DNA of 9,101 nucleotides from Prevotellaceae bacterium (GCA_031290375.1 JAITNR010000161.1:1-9101), one strand, 5' to 3'; shown: positions 1 through 6,270, counted from the stretch's first letter. Notes: generated by a model not told the origin, from the letters alone. A program made the numbers and translations.

Positions 1-36
1 TTTATAAATTTATATTATTACGTAAATACGTGTATG

Positions 37-67
37 CAAAGGTAGATAAAAAAATGACACAAACAAA
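37..67 (-). promoter_or_regulatory. Bacteroidetes-type promoter firing out of the left edge
   Basis: Read on the minus strand, TTTG (67-64) is followed by exactly 19 bases and then TACCTTTG (44-37). This matches the known Bacteroidetes primary-sigma consensus TTTG-N19-TAnnTTTG at every defined base. It points left, so it should drive a gene beyond base 1. It also places a transcription unit boundary between this promoter and the leftward LysE-family gene that ends at 303. Confidence 0.8.
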
Positions 68-302
68 TGTTTATGCCACTTTTTTTACATGTTACGTATT
101 TTTAGGGCGGAGTTAGGGATTGAAAGAATATAAAAGGTGAATTATTATAGAGAACGCATTCATTGTTCATTATTCATACCGCCCCACCCGTATGGGTTGA
201 GGTGTTGCTTATCTTCAGCTGTAAGTGAAACTTACGGTTATTAACATTCTGTCCTATGGACATAAACTCTCCTGCGTTTTTATTAATTTTCAATCAACAG
301 CG
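68..302. other. Intergenic stretch with small hairpins, no gene seen
   Basis: No credible coding region is visible. Two small perfect hairpins are present: GTAAGT-gaa-ACTTAC at 221-235 and TGTCC-TAT-GGACA at 250-262. A GC-rich patch near 180-203 contains ACCC-gtat-GGGT. None is followed by a clear T-tract in either direction, so none is a convincing rho-independent terminator for the leftward exporter gene. An RNA or remnant repeat role cannot be judged from the sequence. Confidence 0.4.
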
Positions 303-968
303 TTATATCGTTTTTCCCAACAATCCCAAAACTACTCCTGCAACGCTTATAATCATTAATATTGAGCCTGTTATGATGTTTAAAATGCGCAGTCCTTTGA
401 CATTAAATTTGTTACGTAGAGTTCCAACTATTGTGGTGAGTATAACCCACCAGGCAAACGCCCCCAAAAGCAGTGAAATAACTCCGGTTATATTGAGATA
501 CATGCTATTAATGTATATACCGTTGATATACATAGCGTCAGAGGCAAAAAAACTGAATCTCGCAAAAAGTCCTATGAAGAGAAAAATAATCAGTGGATTG
601 CTGAAGCAGAGCCAAAAGGCTGAAATATATGTACTTACAACACTTCTGTTTTTTATTCCTATGTTCTGGTTTTCCAGTTCTTTTGCAGGGTCGGTTCTGT
701 AAATCATAAATCCGAAAAAGAAAAGTATAATGCACCCGAATATTTGAATTAAAAGTCTATATTGGTCAACAAAGTCAATAATAAAGTTCATTCCCAAGCC
801 TACCAATACGGCGTAAATCAAATCGGAAGTAGTTGCACCCAAGCCCGTAATAATGCCGTAGATTCTGCCCTTGTGCAGTGTCCGCTGAATGCACAAAATG
901 CCAAGCGGTCCTACAGGTGCAGATACCAGAATGCCTATTATTATTCCGTTTATTACTATATTTATCAT
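303..968 (-). CDS. LysE/RhtB-family amino-acid exporter-like membrane protein
   Basis: A 221-residue integral membrane protein of the LysE translocator superfamily, whose studied members export amino acids such as lysine, threonine or homoserine across the inner membrane. The N-terminus shows the family signature: a first hydrophobic helix, then SAPVGPLGIL (about residues 16-25), RTL.KG (29-34) and GLGATTSDLIYA (42-53). Further hydrophobic segments lie near 50-65, 72-88, 112-135, 150-180 and 195-217, which fits the six-helix fold and the usual length of 200-220. The ATG at 968 sits just before the first helix. It lies 75 bases downstream of miaA on the same strand and has a candidate promoter of its own at 1004-1034. 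The substrate cannot be read from the sequence. Nothing appears broken. Confidence 0.88.
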   Translation of the reverse strand: MINIVINGIIIGILVSAPVGPLGILCIQRTLHKGRIYGIITGLGATTSDLIYAVLVGLGMNFIIDFVDQYRLLIQIFGCIILFFFGFMIYRTDPAKELENQNIGIKNRSVVSTYISAFWLCFSNPLIIFLFIGLFARFSFFASDAMYINGIYINSMYLNITGVISLLLGAFAWWVILTTIVGTLRNKFNVKGLRILNIITGSILMIISVAGVVLGLLGKTI

Positions 969-1003
969 TTGGACGTGAACTTTTAGATTTGAGATATTAT
1001 GAG

Positions 1004-1034
1004 CAAAAATATATCTGACTGCATATATCTCAAT
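1004..1034 (-). promoter_or_regulatory. Candidate internal promoter for the LysE-family gene
   Basis: On the minus strand ATTG (1034-1031) is followed by 19 bases and TATTTTTG (1011-1004). The -7 box fits TAnnTTTG fully and the -33 box keeps the TTG core. It lies in the 75-base gap between miaA and the exporter gene. Transcription would start about 30 bases before the ATG. The spacer region is AT-rich, so chance similarity is possible. Confidence 0.5.
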
Positions 1035-1043
1035 TATTTACAA

Positions 1044-1946
1044 TCACAATATTTTGATTATATCTTCTTGATTTTCAGTATTAAACCACTGAATATTTTT
1101 ATCTCTGTTAAACCATGAAATCTGTTTTTTAGCATAATGCCTTGTGTTTCTTTGAATTAGCTCTATTGCCCGCTCTAACGAGTATTCTCCATTGAAACAG
1201 GCAAAAAGTTCTTTGTAACCCACTGTATTTAAGGCATTTAAAGATGACTTATCTCTTAAATTGTATGCCTCCTGTTCAAGCCCTTGTTTCATCATCTCTA
1301 TAACTCGTTGGTTTATAGCACTGTACAACTCTTTACGAGGCTTGTTCAAACCGATTTTCACGATGTTAAAGGAGCGTTTTTTTACACTGTTTTTTCGCAG
1401 TTCTGAAAAAGGTCTGCCTGTGGTGTGGCACACTTCCAAAGCGTGCAACATACGTTTTACATTTTTCAAATCTACCTGCGCATAATGTTCAGGGTCAAGA
1501 GTTTTCAGCATTAATCTAACGCCTTCAATTCCCTCTTTTTTATAAAAATCCTTCATATTTGCTCTCATCTCAGGTTCAATATCAGGTATATCGTCAATTC
1601 CCTTGCACACAGCGTCAATATAGAGCATCGAACCACCAACAAGTAAGGCACATCCGTTTTTTTCAATCTCCTTTTCTATTACCTCAATGGCATCAAGTTC
1701 GTATTGCCCTGCACTATAATGCTCTGTAACAGAGCGTGTCCCTATAAAATAGTGCTTTACTTCGACAAGTTGTTCATCGCTCGGAGAGGCTACACCAATC
1801 CTCAACTCCCTGTAAATCTGCCTTGAATCGCTTGAAATTATCGAACAACCCAAACGCTTTGCGAGCGAAATACTCAAGTCGGTTTTACCCGCACAGGTAG
1901 CTCCTAAAAGCACATACAGAGTGCGAAGAGAGGAGTGTGGAGTCAT
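1044..1946 (-). CDS. miaA: tRNA dimethylallyltransferase MiaA
   Basis: A 300-residue enzyme that transfers the dimethylallyl group from DMAPP to N6 of A37 in tRNAs reading UNN codons, giving i6A. Visible motifs are the P-loop GATCAGKTDLS (15-25), the catalytic aspartate segment SSDSRQIYREL (38-48), LVGGSMLYIDAV (102-113) and, C-terminally, YAKKQISWFNRDKNIQWF, the usual RQ.TWFR...W-like ending. The Ser in GGSMLYI replaces the Thr of many homologues; I recall this variant in Bacteroidetes MiaA, so it is not a defect. Length matches the family (about 300). Its ATG overlaps the stop of the upstream gene in an ATGA, suggesting translational coupling. A client may be encoded nearby: the tRNA-Ser(UGA) at 4544 reads UCN codons and carries an A after its anticodon. 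Confidence 0.96.
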   Translation of the reverse strand: MTPHSSLRTLYVLLGATCAGKTDLSISLAKRLGCSIISSDSRQIYRELRIGVASPSDEQLVEVKHYFIGTRSVTEHYSAGQYELDAIEVIEKEIEKNGCALLVGGSMLYIDAVCKGIDDIPDIEPEMRANMKDFYKKEGIEGVRLMLKTLDPEHYAQVDLKNVKRMLHALEVCHTTGRPFSELRKNSVKKRSFNIVKIGLNKPRKELYSAINQRVIEMMKQGLEQEAYNLRDKSSLNALNTVGYKELFACFNGEYSLERAIELIQRNTRHYAKKQISWFNRDKNIQWFNTENQEDIIKIL

Positions 1947-2491
1947 TGTTCCTCAAAATTCAAATCACCAAATCCCTCCGAATTAAGCTCATCGTCATTA
2001 TATCCCTCTTCATCATTAAAGGCATCGTCATCAAAAATATTTGCCGAAACAGAATTTGCAGCAAAACCCGCATCGTCTGTAAAATCAATGGTTTGAGACG
2101 GCGGATTGCCCCTTTTGAGCGTACAAGTCGGCTCACTAAGCGTTTTGCCCGGAATAATCTCTTTCAGTTCAATAAAAAATGCCCTTTCGGTAAGCAGATC
2201 AAACACAAACATCAACTTTTGTCCTTCATCTTCAATTAATTCATCAAGTTTTGTTTCATTCATAAGATGGGTATAAATCGAAGCATCGGAGTCCATTTCC
2301 ATAAATAGAACCTCTACCTCTTTTTCCCAATTCTCAGAACAGATATAAAAACCTGTCAGTTCTCCTTCAGAAAATTTCACGGACTCAATAATTGCCTTTT
2401 GGAAGTCCAAAAAAGTAGATTCGGGATCAATGTCTATTTCGCGAACAAAATTTTCCACCTCATCTGAAGCCAATACAAATTTGTAAAGCAT
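1943..2491 (-). CDS. Plasmid pRiA4b ORF-3 / IS1096 TnpR-like family protein, acidic tail
   Basis: A 182-residue cytosolic protein resembling the PF07929-type family (pRiA4b ORF-3, also annotated as IS1096 passenger TnpR-like). The fold segment is residues 1-120: MLYKFVLASDEVENFVREI, then STFLDFQKAIIESV, FYICSENWEKEVEV, and LDELIEDEGQKLMFVFDLLTERAFFIEL.EIIPG, with the family's F.V.D and P.C-like region (PTCTLKRG). The C-terminal 40 residues are strongly acidic (runs of D/E with DLNFEEQ at the end), as I recall for Bacteroides homologues. The molecular function is unknown; despite the family name nothing here indicates a transposon. It is the first gene of the leftward unit and overlaps miaA by 4 bases. 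Upstream only an isolated TAAATTTG box (minus, 2590-2583) with no well-spaced -33 partner is visible. Confidence 0.82.
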   Translation of the reverse strand: MLYKFVLASDEVENFVREIDIDPESTFLDFQKAIIESVKFSEGELTGFYICSENWEKEVEVLFMEMDSDASIYTHLMNETKLDELIEDEGQKLMFVFDLLTERAFFIELKEIIPGKTLSEPTCTLKRGNPPSQTIDFTDDAGFAANSVSANIFDDDAFNDEEGYNDDELNSEGFGDLNFEEQ

Positions 2492-2670
2492 AAATATTTT
2501 TGTTATTTTATTGATTAATAATGATATAATTAGTGTGCCTTTGTAAAAAACAGATTTTAGACTGACTTAAATAAATAAAATTCAAATTTACATTTTTTTT
2601 TGCAAATCGTATTAAAAAAAATGTGTAATTCTGCATTCGAGTGCGTGTAGCGAATAATTAAATATGACTG

Positions 2671-2755
2671 TCCGCATTACGACCTAAAGCAACAAACTTG
2701 TCGTCATTGCGGGCTTGACCCGCAATGACGACACGCTATTAGGACGTTATACGGA
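2671..2755. repeat. Nested palindromic repeat element, copy 1
   Basis: The core is a perfect 15 bp stem, TGTCGTCATTGCGGG (2699-2713), loop CTTGA, and its exact complement (2719-2733). Around it lies a second, imperfect arm pair: 2671-2690 against the reverse complement of 2735-2755, agreeing except for three substitutions and one extra base. The core is much GC-richer than its surroundings. A related palindrome occurs at 4371-4406. GTCATTGCGGG..CCCGCAATGAC-type palindromes recur in intergenic DNA of various bacteria, so a dispersed REP-like or MITE-like element is likely. Transcribed, it would form a strong hairpin. Confidence 0.8.
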
Positions 2756-2780
2756 TAATCATTAATTAAATTTGTTAAAT

Positions 2781-2804
2781 GTTTATTAAAACTGTTTAAT
2801 AAAC
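2781..2804. repeat. Perfect AT-rich hairpin
   Basis: GTTTATTAAA (2781-2790), loop ACTG, TTTAATAAAC (2795-2804): a perfect 10 bp inverted repeat with a 4-base loop. It lacks a following T-tract on the plus strand, so it is a weak terminator candidate. It could be a protein-binding site or part of the repeat cluster. Confidence 0.6.
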
Positions 2805-2811
2805 GGAAATG

Positions 2812-2840
2812 AATATCGTATCTAATTACCTAAATCACTT
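2812..2840 (+). repeat. 29 bp inverted repeat flanking the FISUMP gene, left copy
   Basis: The reverse complement of this segment starts AAGTGATTTAGGTA and ends GATATT. It matches 4416-4443 over its whole length with two substitutions and one single-base gap. The two copies face each other in inverted orientation about 1.6 kb apart and enclose the FISUMP gene and the TATC repeat. Confidence 0.75.
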
Positions 2841-2870
2841 TTGTTGCTTTTTAGGTTAAATATACAATAT
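2840..2870 (+). promoter_or_regulatory. Weak candidate promoter upstream of the FISUMP locus
   Basis: TTTG (2840-2843), 19 bases, then TACAATAT (2863-2870). The -33 box and spacing are right, but the -7 box keeps only TA and little of the TTTG half. It overlaps the end of the left inverted repeat. If it works, transcription would begin about 65 bases before the signal-peptide segment at 2942. Low confidence. Confidence 0.25.
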
Positions 2871-2878
2871 TCATTAAA

Positions 2879-3037
2879 ATGAAATTACGATTTGTTTTCG
2901 TTATTGGTAGAATTTAGCCGAAGCAATCGAGAATACACAGTAAGAAATTATTATTTTTTCCGCTGCTAATTGCAGTGATGGCGACGATGCCGAAAAGTGC
3001 AGTGTCGCAGGTAACAATCGGTGCTGACCGCGAACCC
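2879..3037 (+). pseudogene. Displaced 5' end of the FISUMP gene: signal-peptide segment in another frame
   Basis: One reading frame gives ATG at 2879, MKLRFVFVIGRI, then an in-frame TAG (2915-2917). After further codons it reads KKLLFFPLLIAVMATMPKSA and on to VSQVTIGADREP (2942-3037), a textbook Sec signal peptide with likely cleavage before Gln of SQVTIG. This continues sensibly into the FISUMP body (QPFSVLELISN) only if one base is removed from the CCC run at 3035-3037. As written, the frame closes at TGA 3146-3148. The codon before KKLL is AGT, where homologues would normally have ATG. The N-terminus therefore carries two lesions: no usable start (or a TAG after one) and a +1 frameshift. 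Sequence error is an alternative for the frameshift. Confidence 0.7.
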
Positions 3038-4259
3038 GCAACCATTCTCCGTACTGGAGCTTATCAGCAACAGCAAAGGGTTGCGCCTGCCTCAGCTGAC
3101 ACAGGCAGAGCGCAATGCCATAATACAGCAGATAAACCTTATGTCTGACTCTGACCCCGCAAAGGCAAAAGCGCAAGATCTGGTGAAAGGTCTTACCATC
3201 TACAACACCGATGCCGAGTGTGTACAGTACTGGAATTCTGGGGGCTGGATTGGTGCAGGCACTTGTTTGTTTGTGGCAACTCCCACATGCAGTGCTACCG
3301 TTTATGCTCCTAAAACCGGTGCCAAATACCAGGTTGATGTACCAACCGGTGCCTCTACTAAACTTACCTTTCTGACTTACAATCTGGGTGCAACCCCCGA
3401 TTTGACTCCCAAACAGCAAATGGCATACGTCAGTGCCCTGTCTCCTGCTCACGAAGACGTTACTGTTTACGGTGGTCTGTACCAGTGGGGTCACAGAGAC
3501 GCTGCTCACTCCATGCGTTGTAGCATGGGCGATGCCCCCAATTCTTTTACCACAACGCCTTATACTTCAACTGCGTACGACTACCTTACAGATTTCAAGT
3601 TTGTTTGGGGCATCAATGTCAATAATAGCAATAACTTCGACTGGGTATCCGACCACGTTGATCTCGACAAACGTTGGGGTAACGGCGGCGACTTGGCAAC
3701 TCAAACTGTTGCTATAAACAAAAGTAACGGTGAAGATATTAACAACCCTTGCCCTACCGGTTTTCGCGTACCAACCCAGCACGAATGGGCATTGATAGGT
3801 AATGAAGACGGCAGTTCTGCCGCCTTAGACGATTCTTTTATCACCTCAACTTCCGGTAGTATTCCTAACTTATACACCACTTGGGTTCCTGTTAAAAACG
3901 CTAAGGTGGACGACTCATGGAGTAGCGGCACTGACGAAGGTAACGATAATTACTCCGCCCTTTGCGGTTATGCTCTATACAAAAAAGATGTTTGGGAAAA
4001 CGCTGACACCGATTACAAAAACGGCACATTGAGCCTTGCTGCCGAAGGTGCCCCCGAGCCGCTCATTTTTTTGCCTTCCGCCGGTATGCGCGACAACGAC
4101 GATGGTAGAGTGCGTGACACGGGGGAGAGCGAAAGCTACTATTGGAGCAGCACGGTCGATCACACCGGCAGTTCCAACATGGCCTTCTCCAGTAGCGACG
4201 TGGGCTTTGGCCATTCCAATCGCGCGTACAGTATGAGTGTTCGTTGTGTGAAAGAATAG
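3021..4259 (+). CDS. FISUMP-domain secreted protein, intact body with defective 5' end
   Basis: The 412-codon open frame encodes a Fibrobacter succinogenes major paralogous (FISUMP) domain protein. Its GTG at 3021 is only the first available start; the real N-terminus is the out-of-frame signal peptide just upstream. Residues 7-34 (PFSVLELISNSKGLRLPQLT) resemble the 'VLEL.S..KG..LP..T..QR' motif of Bacteroidetes surface and tail-fibre-like proteins. GLTIYNT..CVQYWNSGGW (58-76) follows. YNLGATPDLTPKQQMAY (120-136) and YGGLYQWGHRDAAHS (150-164) lead into the hallmark NNPCPTGFRVPTQHEW (241-256). The end is LPSAGMRD...YYWSST...AYSMSVRCVKE. Function is unknown; members are exported or cell-surface proteins, often in large paralogous families. 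Its codons are visibly GC-richer (many GCC, ACC, GGT) than in neighbouring genes. The body shows no internal stop, so inactivation, if real, is recent. Confidence 0.8.
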   Translation: MLTANPQPFSVLELISNSKGLRLPQLTQAERNAIIQQINLMSDSDPAKAKAQDLVKGLTIYNTDAECVQYWNSGGWIGAGTCLFVATPTCSATVYAPKTGAKYQVDVPTGASTKLTFLTYNLGATPDLTPKQQMAYVSALSPAHEDVTVYGGLYQWGHRDAAHSMRCSMGDAPNSFTTTPYTSTAYDYLTDFKFVWGINVNNSNNFDWVSDHVDLDKRWGNGGDLATQTVAINKSNGEDINNPCPTGFRVPTQHEWALIGNEDGSSAALDDSFITSTSGSIPNLYTTWVPVKNAKVDDSWSSGTDEGNDNYSALCGYALYKKDVWENADTDYKNGTLSLAAEGAPEPLIFLPSAGMRDNDDGRVRDTGESESYYWSSTVDHTGSSNMAFSSSDVGFGHSNRAYSMSVRCVKE

Positions 4260-4308
<49 letters not shown>

Positions 4309-4320
4309 AAGTTCAGCATT

Positions 4321-4368
4321 CCCGCAATCCCTATCTAAATAAGTCCCTAAAAAACAGGGGATTGTGGG
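4321..4368. repeat. Inverted repeat downstream of the FISUMP gene
   Basis: CCCGCAATCCC (4321-4331) can pair with GGGATTGTGGG (4358-4368): 11 pairs with one G-U wobble and a 26-base loop. A smaller hairpin, CCCT (4345-4348) with AGGG (4356-4359), is nested inside. No T-tract follows, so it is not a classical terminator. Its CCCGCAAT core matches the arms of the palindromic repeats at 2699-2733 and 4371-4406. Confidence 0.55.
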
Positions 4369-4370
4369 TA

Positions 4371-4406
4371 TGTCGTTGCGGGCTACGACCCGCAACCGTA
4401 ATGACA
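4371..4406. repeat. Palindromic repeat element, copy 2
   Basis: GTTGCGGG (4375-4382), loop CTACGA, CCCGCAAC (4389-4396), flanked by TGTC on the left and AATGACA on the right. It aligns with the core at 2699-2733 (TGTCGT...TGCGGGCT...ACCCGCAA...ACA), differing by small indels, so it appears to be a second diverged copy of the same repeat family. Confidence 0.7.
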
Positions 4407-4415
4407 GGCATTTGG

Positions 4416-4443
4416 AAGTGATTTAGGTATTAAATAGGATATT
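4416..4443 (-). repeat. 29 bp inverted repeat flanking the FISUMP gene, right copy
   Basis: AAGTGATTTAGGTA followed by TTAAATAGGATATT on the plus strand. It matches the reverse complement of 2812-2840 with one gap and two substitutions. See the left copy for the arrangement. Confidence 0.75.
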
Positions 4444-4500
4444 AAGATTACTCAAAAAAAATTAGCACCTCAAAAAAAGAATTACCCGTTTCACAAACGT

Positions 4501-4531
4501 TTTGCAGAAACAAAAAAAAGTATTACCTTTG
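4501..4531 (+). promoter_or_regulatory. Strong Bacteroidetes promoter for tRNA-Ser and rpmE2
   Basis: TTTG (4501-4504), exactly 19 bases, then TACCTTTG (4524-4531), a full match to the consensus. The tRNA begins 12 bases after the -7 box, so the primary transcript would have only a very short 5' leader. No second promoter box lies between the tRNA and rpmE2. Confidence 0.9.
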
Positions 4532-4543
4532 CATTCCGAAATT

Positions 4544-4628
4544 GGAGAGATGGCAGAGTGGTCGATTGCGGCGGTCTTGAAAACCGTTGAACTGCAAGGT
4601 TCCGGGGGTTCGAATCCCTCTTTCTCCG
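4544..4628 (+). tRNA. tRNA-Ser (anticodon UGA)
   Basis: The acceptor stem GGAGAGA (4544-4550) pairs with TTTCTCC (4621-4627) with one G-U pair, and discriminator G is at 4628. The anticodon loop CTTGAAA (4576-4582) carries TGA (4578-4580) between stems CGGT and ACCG. A long variable arm (GAACTGCAAGGTTC) marks a class II tRNA such as Ser. The T arm is GGGGG-TTCGAAT-CCCTC. CCA is not encoded and must be added after transcription. It reads UCA and related UCN codons; the A after the anticodon is a MiaA-type site. It is probably co-transcribed with rpmE2. Confidence 0.97.
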
Positions 4629-4657
4629 CGAAATATTAATAACTTAAATTTCTAATA

Positions 4658-4918
4658 ATGAAGACAGGAATACATCCGGAAACTTACCGTCCCGTAGCGT
4701 TTAAAGATATGTCGAATGAGGCTACGTTTATCTCTCGTTCAACAGTAACTACGAAAGAAACCATCGACATTGATGGGGTAACTTATCCTTTGGTTAAACT
4801 CGAAATTTCAAACACTTCGCATCCGTTCTATACAGGTAAGTCCAAATTTGTGGATACTGCAGGGCGTGTTGATAAATTTATGAGTCGCTATAAGAACAGA
4901 GCAAACAGAGGCAAATAG
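4658..4918 (+). CDS. rpmE2: 50S ribosomal protein L31 type B
   Basis: An 86-residue ribosomal protein of the large subunit, located at the central protuberance and inter-subunit bridge. The sequence runs KTGIHPETYRPVAFKDMSNE, then SRSTVTTKETI, YPLVKLEISNTSHPFYTG and VDTAGRVDKFMSRYKNR. These are the typical type B blocks. The CxxC zinc motifs of type A L31 are absent, as expected for the zinc-independent form. The ATG at 4658 lies 29 bases after the tRNA-Ser with no promoter in between, so expression probably depends on the tRNA promoter and on processing of a tRNA-mRNA transcript. Hairpins downstream may end the unit. Confidence 0.96.
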   Translation: MKTGIHPETYRPVAFKDMSNEATFISRSTVTTKETIDIDGVTYPLVKLEISNTSHPFYTGKSKFVDTAGRVDKFMSRYKNRANRGK

Positions 4919-5330
4919 TTTGCTTTGATAAAGGACTGATATAGAGAATTACACAGGTACTACGCTTGTCACGGTTCTTCGTGTTTTTGTGCGGAATTAA
5001 GAAAAAGCGTAGTGTTGATCCCAAAATGTCAAAAATATAAGTCGTAAGTATTTTATAATCAATAAATACTGCGGGCATGTTTTTTTTCTAAGTATTAGTT
5101 AAAAAAAAAGCATTACCTCTACACCCAATTTTATAAATAAAAAAGATAAAAAAAATATGACAGGTTGCTTGCAAATGTTAGTGGTTGCAGCCGCCGTAGT
5201 TATATGATTGGGATACAGCCTGTTAATAAAATCGGCTGCCTTTAATTAATTGAAAGTTGAAAATTAAGCCCAACTTTTATATAGTCCATTTTTAATACCA
5301 CTTTGGTATTATTTCCTGAACAAAGCAAAC
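4919..5330. other. Structured AT-rich intergenic region, no convincing gene
   Basis: Between rpmE2 and the rpoD terminator I see no protein gene. Several hairpins are present: 4959-5013 (separate entry), AGTATTT/AAATACT (5047-5070), GCAGCCG (5187-5193) with CGGCTGC (5233-5239), AAAGTTG/CAACTTT (5253-5277) and a perfect TAATACCA-ctt-TGGTATTA (5293-5311). TACCTCTA at 5114-5121 resembles a -7 box, but no -33 box lies 19 bases before it. A 16-codon ATG frame (5157-5207, MTGCLQMLVVAAAVVI) lies in this stretch and is too short to call. A small RNA is possible but unproven. Confidence 0.4.
4959..5013 (+). terminator. Nested hairpin after rpmE2, possible terminator or 3' structure
   Basis: An outer stem ACTACGCTT (4959-4967) pairs perfectly with AAGCGTAGT (5005-5013). 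Inside it a short stem CACG (4970-4973) / CGTG (4980-4983) is followed at once by TTTTT (4984-4988). The inner hairpin plus T-run could act as a weak rho-independent terminator for the tRNA-Ser/rpmE2 transcript 41 bases after the stop. The outer stem suggests a larger RNA structure. Confidence 0.45.
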
Positions 5331-5360
5331 AAAAAAAGATTGCCTTAAAAAAAGCAATCT
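5331..5360 (-). terminator. Rho-independent terminator of rpoD
   Basis: On the minus strand AGATTGC (5360-5354), a loop rich in T, GCAATCT (5343-5337), then a run of T from 5336 to 5331. This is a 7 bp stem and U-tract starting about 21 bases after the rpoD stop codon, the expected layout. Confidence 0.85.
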
Positions 5361-5381
5361 CAGCCAACTTTTTGTGATTTA

Positions 5382-6248
5382 CTATCCTAAATAAACCTTT
5401 AAAAGTTTGTTTTTTGAATTTTGCCTTAACCTCCGTATCGCTTTTTCTTTGATTTGTCTGACACGTTCTCTGGTTAATCCGAACATATCGCCAATTTCTT
5501 CCAAAGTCATTTCCTGTCTTCCTCCTATCCCGAAAAACATCTTTACAATATCTCTCTCCCTGTCTTGCAACAGAGAGTCCAGAGCACGCTCAATCTCTGT
5601 TTGAAGAGATTCATTCATCAACTTTTGGTCAGCGATGGGCGAATCGTCATTCATCAAAACATCAAGCAAGGTGTTGTCTTCACCCTCTACAAAGGGGGCA
5701 TCAACAGAGATATGTCTTCCCGAAATTTTGAGAGAGTCAGTAATTTTGTCGATGGGCAATTCCATCTCTGCCGCTATCTCTTCTACCGAAGGAAGACGTT
5801 CATGTTCTTGTTCAAAACGAGAAAATGCCTTGTTGATTTTATTAAGCGAACCTACCTGATTGAGCGGCAGCCGAACAATCCTCGACTGTTCTGCCAAAGC
5901 CTGCAAAATAGATTGCCTGATCCACCAAACGGCATAAGAAATAAACTTGAAGCCTCTTGTTTCGTCAAATTTCTCGGCGGCTTTAATCAAGCCCAAATTA
6001 CCTTCGTCAATCAAATCGGGCAAACTCAAGCCCTGATTTTGATACTGTTTTGCCACAGAAACAACGAAACGAAGATTTGCTCGCACCAGTTTGTCAAGAG
6101 CGGCATGTTCGCCTTTTCTGATTCTTTGGGCAAGTTCAACTTCATTTTCAATGGTGATAAGTTCCTCACGTCCAATCTCTTGAAGATATTTATCAAGAGA
6201 TGCACTATCACGATTAGTGATAGAGGGAGTAATCTTTAATTGTCTCAT
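5382..6248 (-). CDS. rpoD: Primary sigma factor RpoD (Bacteroidetes sigma-A type)
   Basis: A 288-residue sigma-70 family housekeeping factor that directs RNA polymerase to promoters. It lacks region 1.1, as do the short primary sigmas of Bacteroidetes (sigma-ABfr type). Region 1.2 covers about 16-50 (LDKYLQEIG...EVELAQRI). Region 2 covers 52-130: [37 protein letters not shown], then [17 protein letters not shown] for -10 recognition and melting. Region 3 is 135-205. Region 4 is 222-278, with the helix-turn-helix [20 protein letters not shown] at 247-266. Length matches the group (about 285-290). It appears monocistronic, with its own promoter at 6271-6302 and a clear terminator. The promoters in this window have the TTTG/TAnnTTTG form this sigma class is known to read. 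Confidence 0.97.
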   Translation of the reverse strand: MRQLKITPSITNRDSASLDKYLQEIGREELITIENEVELAQRIRKGEHAALDKLVRANLRFVVSVAKQYQNQGLSLPDLIDEGNLGLIKAAEKFDETRGFKFISYAVWWIRQSILQALAEQSRIVRLPLNQVGSLNKINKAFSRFEQEHERLPSVEEIAAEMELPIDKITDSLKISGRHISVDAPFVEGEDNTLLDVLMNDDSPIADQKLMNESLQTEIERALDSLLQDRERDIVKMFFGIGGRQEMTLEEIGDMFGLTRERVRQIKEKAIRRLRQNSKNKLLKVYLG

Positions 6249-6270
6249 TTACGGTTGAAAAAATTGACTG

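Larger units (their letters stand above)
2492..2878. other. AT-rich divergent intergenic region with repeats
   Basis: No gene is seen between the leftward pRiA4b-like gene and the rightward FISUMP gene. The region holds a nested palindromic element (2671-2755), a perfect AT-rich hairpin (2781-2804) and the left copy of a 29 bp inverted repeat (2812-2840). All three are listed separately. The rest is low-complexity AT-rich DNA with long A and T runs around 2590-2632. Confidence 0.6.

Noticed and set aside
2583..2590. Promoter for the pRiA4b-like gene (minus-strand TAAATTTG)
   Set aside because: The -7 match is good but the nearest TTTG is only 12 bases upstream instead of 19, so I did not list it as a promoter.
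3035..3037. Programmed frameshift joining signal peptide and FISUMP body
   Set aside because: No slippery heptamer or strong downstream structure is evident, and the signal-peptide frame lacks a normal start codon, so decay or error is simpler.
2901..3509. Long open frame on the minus strand across the 5' part of the FISUMP gene
   Set aside because: Its translation has no recognisable family features and it lies antisense to a clear FISUMP coding sequence whose plus-strand frame shows strong family hallmarks.
4544..4628. tRNA-Ser as an integration (att) site for the FISUMP segment
   Set aside because: Integrating elements normally leave a copy of the tRNA 3' end. The segment lies on the 5' side of the tRNA and no duplicated tRNA piece or integrase is visible.
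5565..6239. 224-codon plus-strand frame opposite rpoD
   Set aside because: It is a mirror of the strongly conserved sigma factor on the minus strand, with no family resemblance of its own.
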